Source: Alphaproteobacteria bacterium (GTDB lineage: Bacteria > Pseudomonadota > Alphaproteobacteria > Micavibrionales > UBA1664). From it: a stretch of 13,779 nucleotides of DNA. Each line of letters starts with the position of its first letter. The first letter of the stretch is position 1. A program made the translations under genes and the position numbers. Below the pieces are notes generated by a model, which saw only the letters and a list, made by a program, of their open reading frames with translations, was not told the DNA's origin and did not search any database. Below, in pieces: positions 13,575 to 13,779 of this stretch. The stretch spans positions 1-13,779 of the forward strand of contig JAGWXJ010000043.1 of the NCBI GenBank assembly GCA_018969935.1, read 5' to 3'.

Positions 13575-13779
13575 TTAGGTTCTTGACCAGTCGAGGTCCT
13601 CGGTATCGCTACCAGCGCGGATCGTGACTGTGGAAGGCGTAATGCGGACAACAGTACCTTTGCCGTCGCGCAGTTTCGTACCCTCGCGTACGCGGTATTC
13701 ATCACCCTCGGGGCTTAGGAGCTTCGCCTGTATGCTGGCGCCTGAACCATAGATTTCCTTGATGGTCCACTCATCGCTG
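13575..13779 (-). CDS. pilP: C-terminal end of a PilP-like protein, cut by window edge
   Basis: The minus-strand frame is open from the right edge to TAA at 13575-13577 and gives the last 67 residues. The sequence contains EWTIKEIYGSGASIQAKLL, then YRVREGTKLRDGKGTVVRIT and VTIRAGSD. This matches the small beta domain of PilP pilus assembly proteins (W...YRVR.G..L.DG..V..I...V.I..G). The position directly upstream of pilQ is where pilP lies in R64-type clusters. The same pattern appears at residues 178-238 of the protein at 3931-4968. Because only the end is visible, the signal peptide and N-terminal part cannot be checked. Confidence 0.65.
   Translation of the reverse strand, partial: SDEWTIKEIYGSGASIQAKLLSPEGDEYRVREGTKLRDGKGTVVRITPSTVTIRAGSDTEDLDWSRT

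Noticed and set aside
1..13779. tRNA, rRNA, insertion sequences, CRISPR, attachment sites
   Set aside because: Nothing with the needed structure or repeats was seen; nearly all the sequence is accounted for by coding regions.

Overview
This window looks like part of a proteobacterial chromosome, most likely an alphaproteobacterium. That guess rests on the sigma-54 flagellar promoter, the flgK-flgL pair and the overall protein style, and it is tentative. It joins two surface-appendage loci that meet tail to tail near position 3930. Coding density is very high. The longest gap without a gene is 10096-10265 (170 bases), and it holds a terminator and a promoter. I saw no RNA genes, insertion sequences, CRISPR arrays or origins.

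Left third, plus strand (1-3928): the 3' part of an unrecognised gene is followed by flgK and flgL, the two hook-filament junction proteins of the flagellum. A textbook sigma-54 (-24/-12) promoter lies between the unknown gene and flgK, so flgKL is probably a late, RpoN-dependent flagellar unit.

Right two thirds, minus strand (13779 down to 3931): a type IVb pilus cluster of the kind known from the thin pilus of IncI plasmid R64. Read in the direction of transcription it comprises: the C-terminal end of a PilP-like protein; a PilQ-type assembly ATPase; a PilR/GspF-type inner-membrane platform protein; a PilS-type major pilin with its own promoter and a strong terminator; three consecutive large prepilins resembling the PilV tip adhesin, joined by 4-base overlaps; and a periplasmic protein with a second PilP-like domain. 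The ATPase and platform protein would drive polymerisation of PilS. The three large prepilins carry long beta-rich, Thr/Gly/Asn-rich tails and are the likely tip or adhesin subunits.

The most notable feature is the set of three divergent PilV-like proteins encoded side by side. Plasmid R64 instead has one pilV whose 3' end is switched by a shufflon. No rci recombinase or shufflon repeats are visible here. Other points of interest are the shared 9-mer in two pilus promoters, the symmetric elements around the pilS promoter, a tip pilin lacking Glu5, two PilP-like domains bracketing the cluster, and a FlgK enlarged by two flagellin-IN-like inserts.
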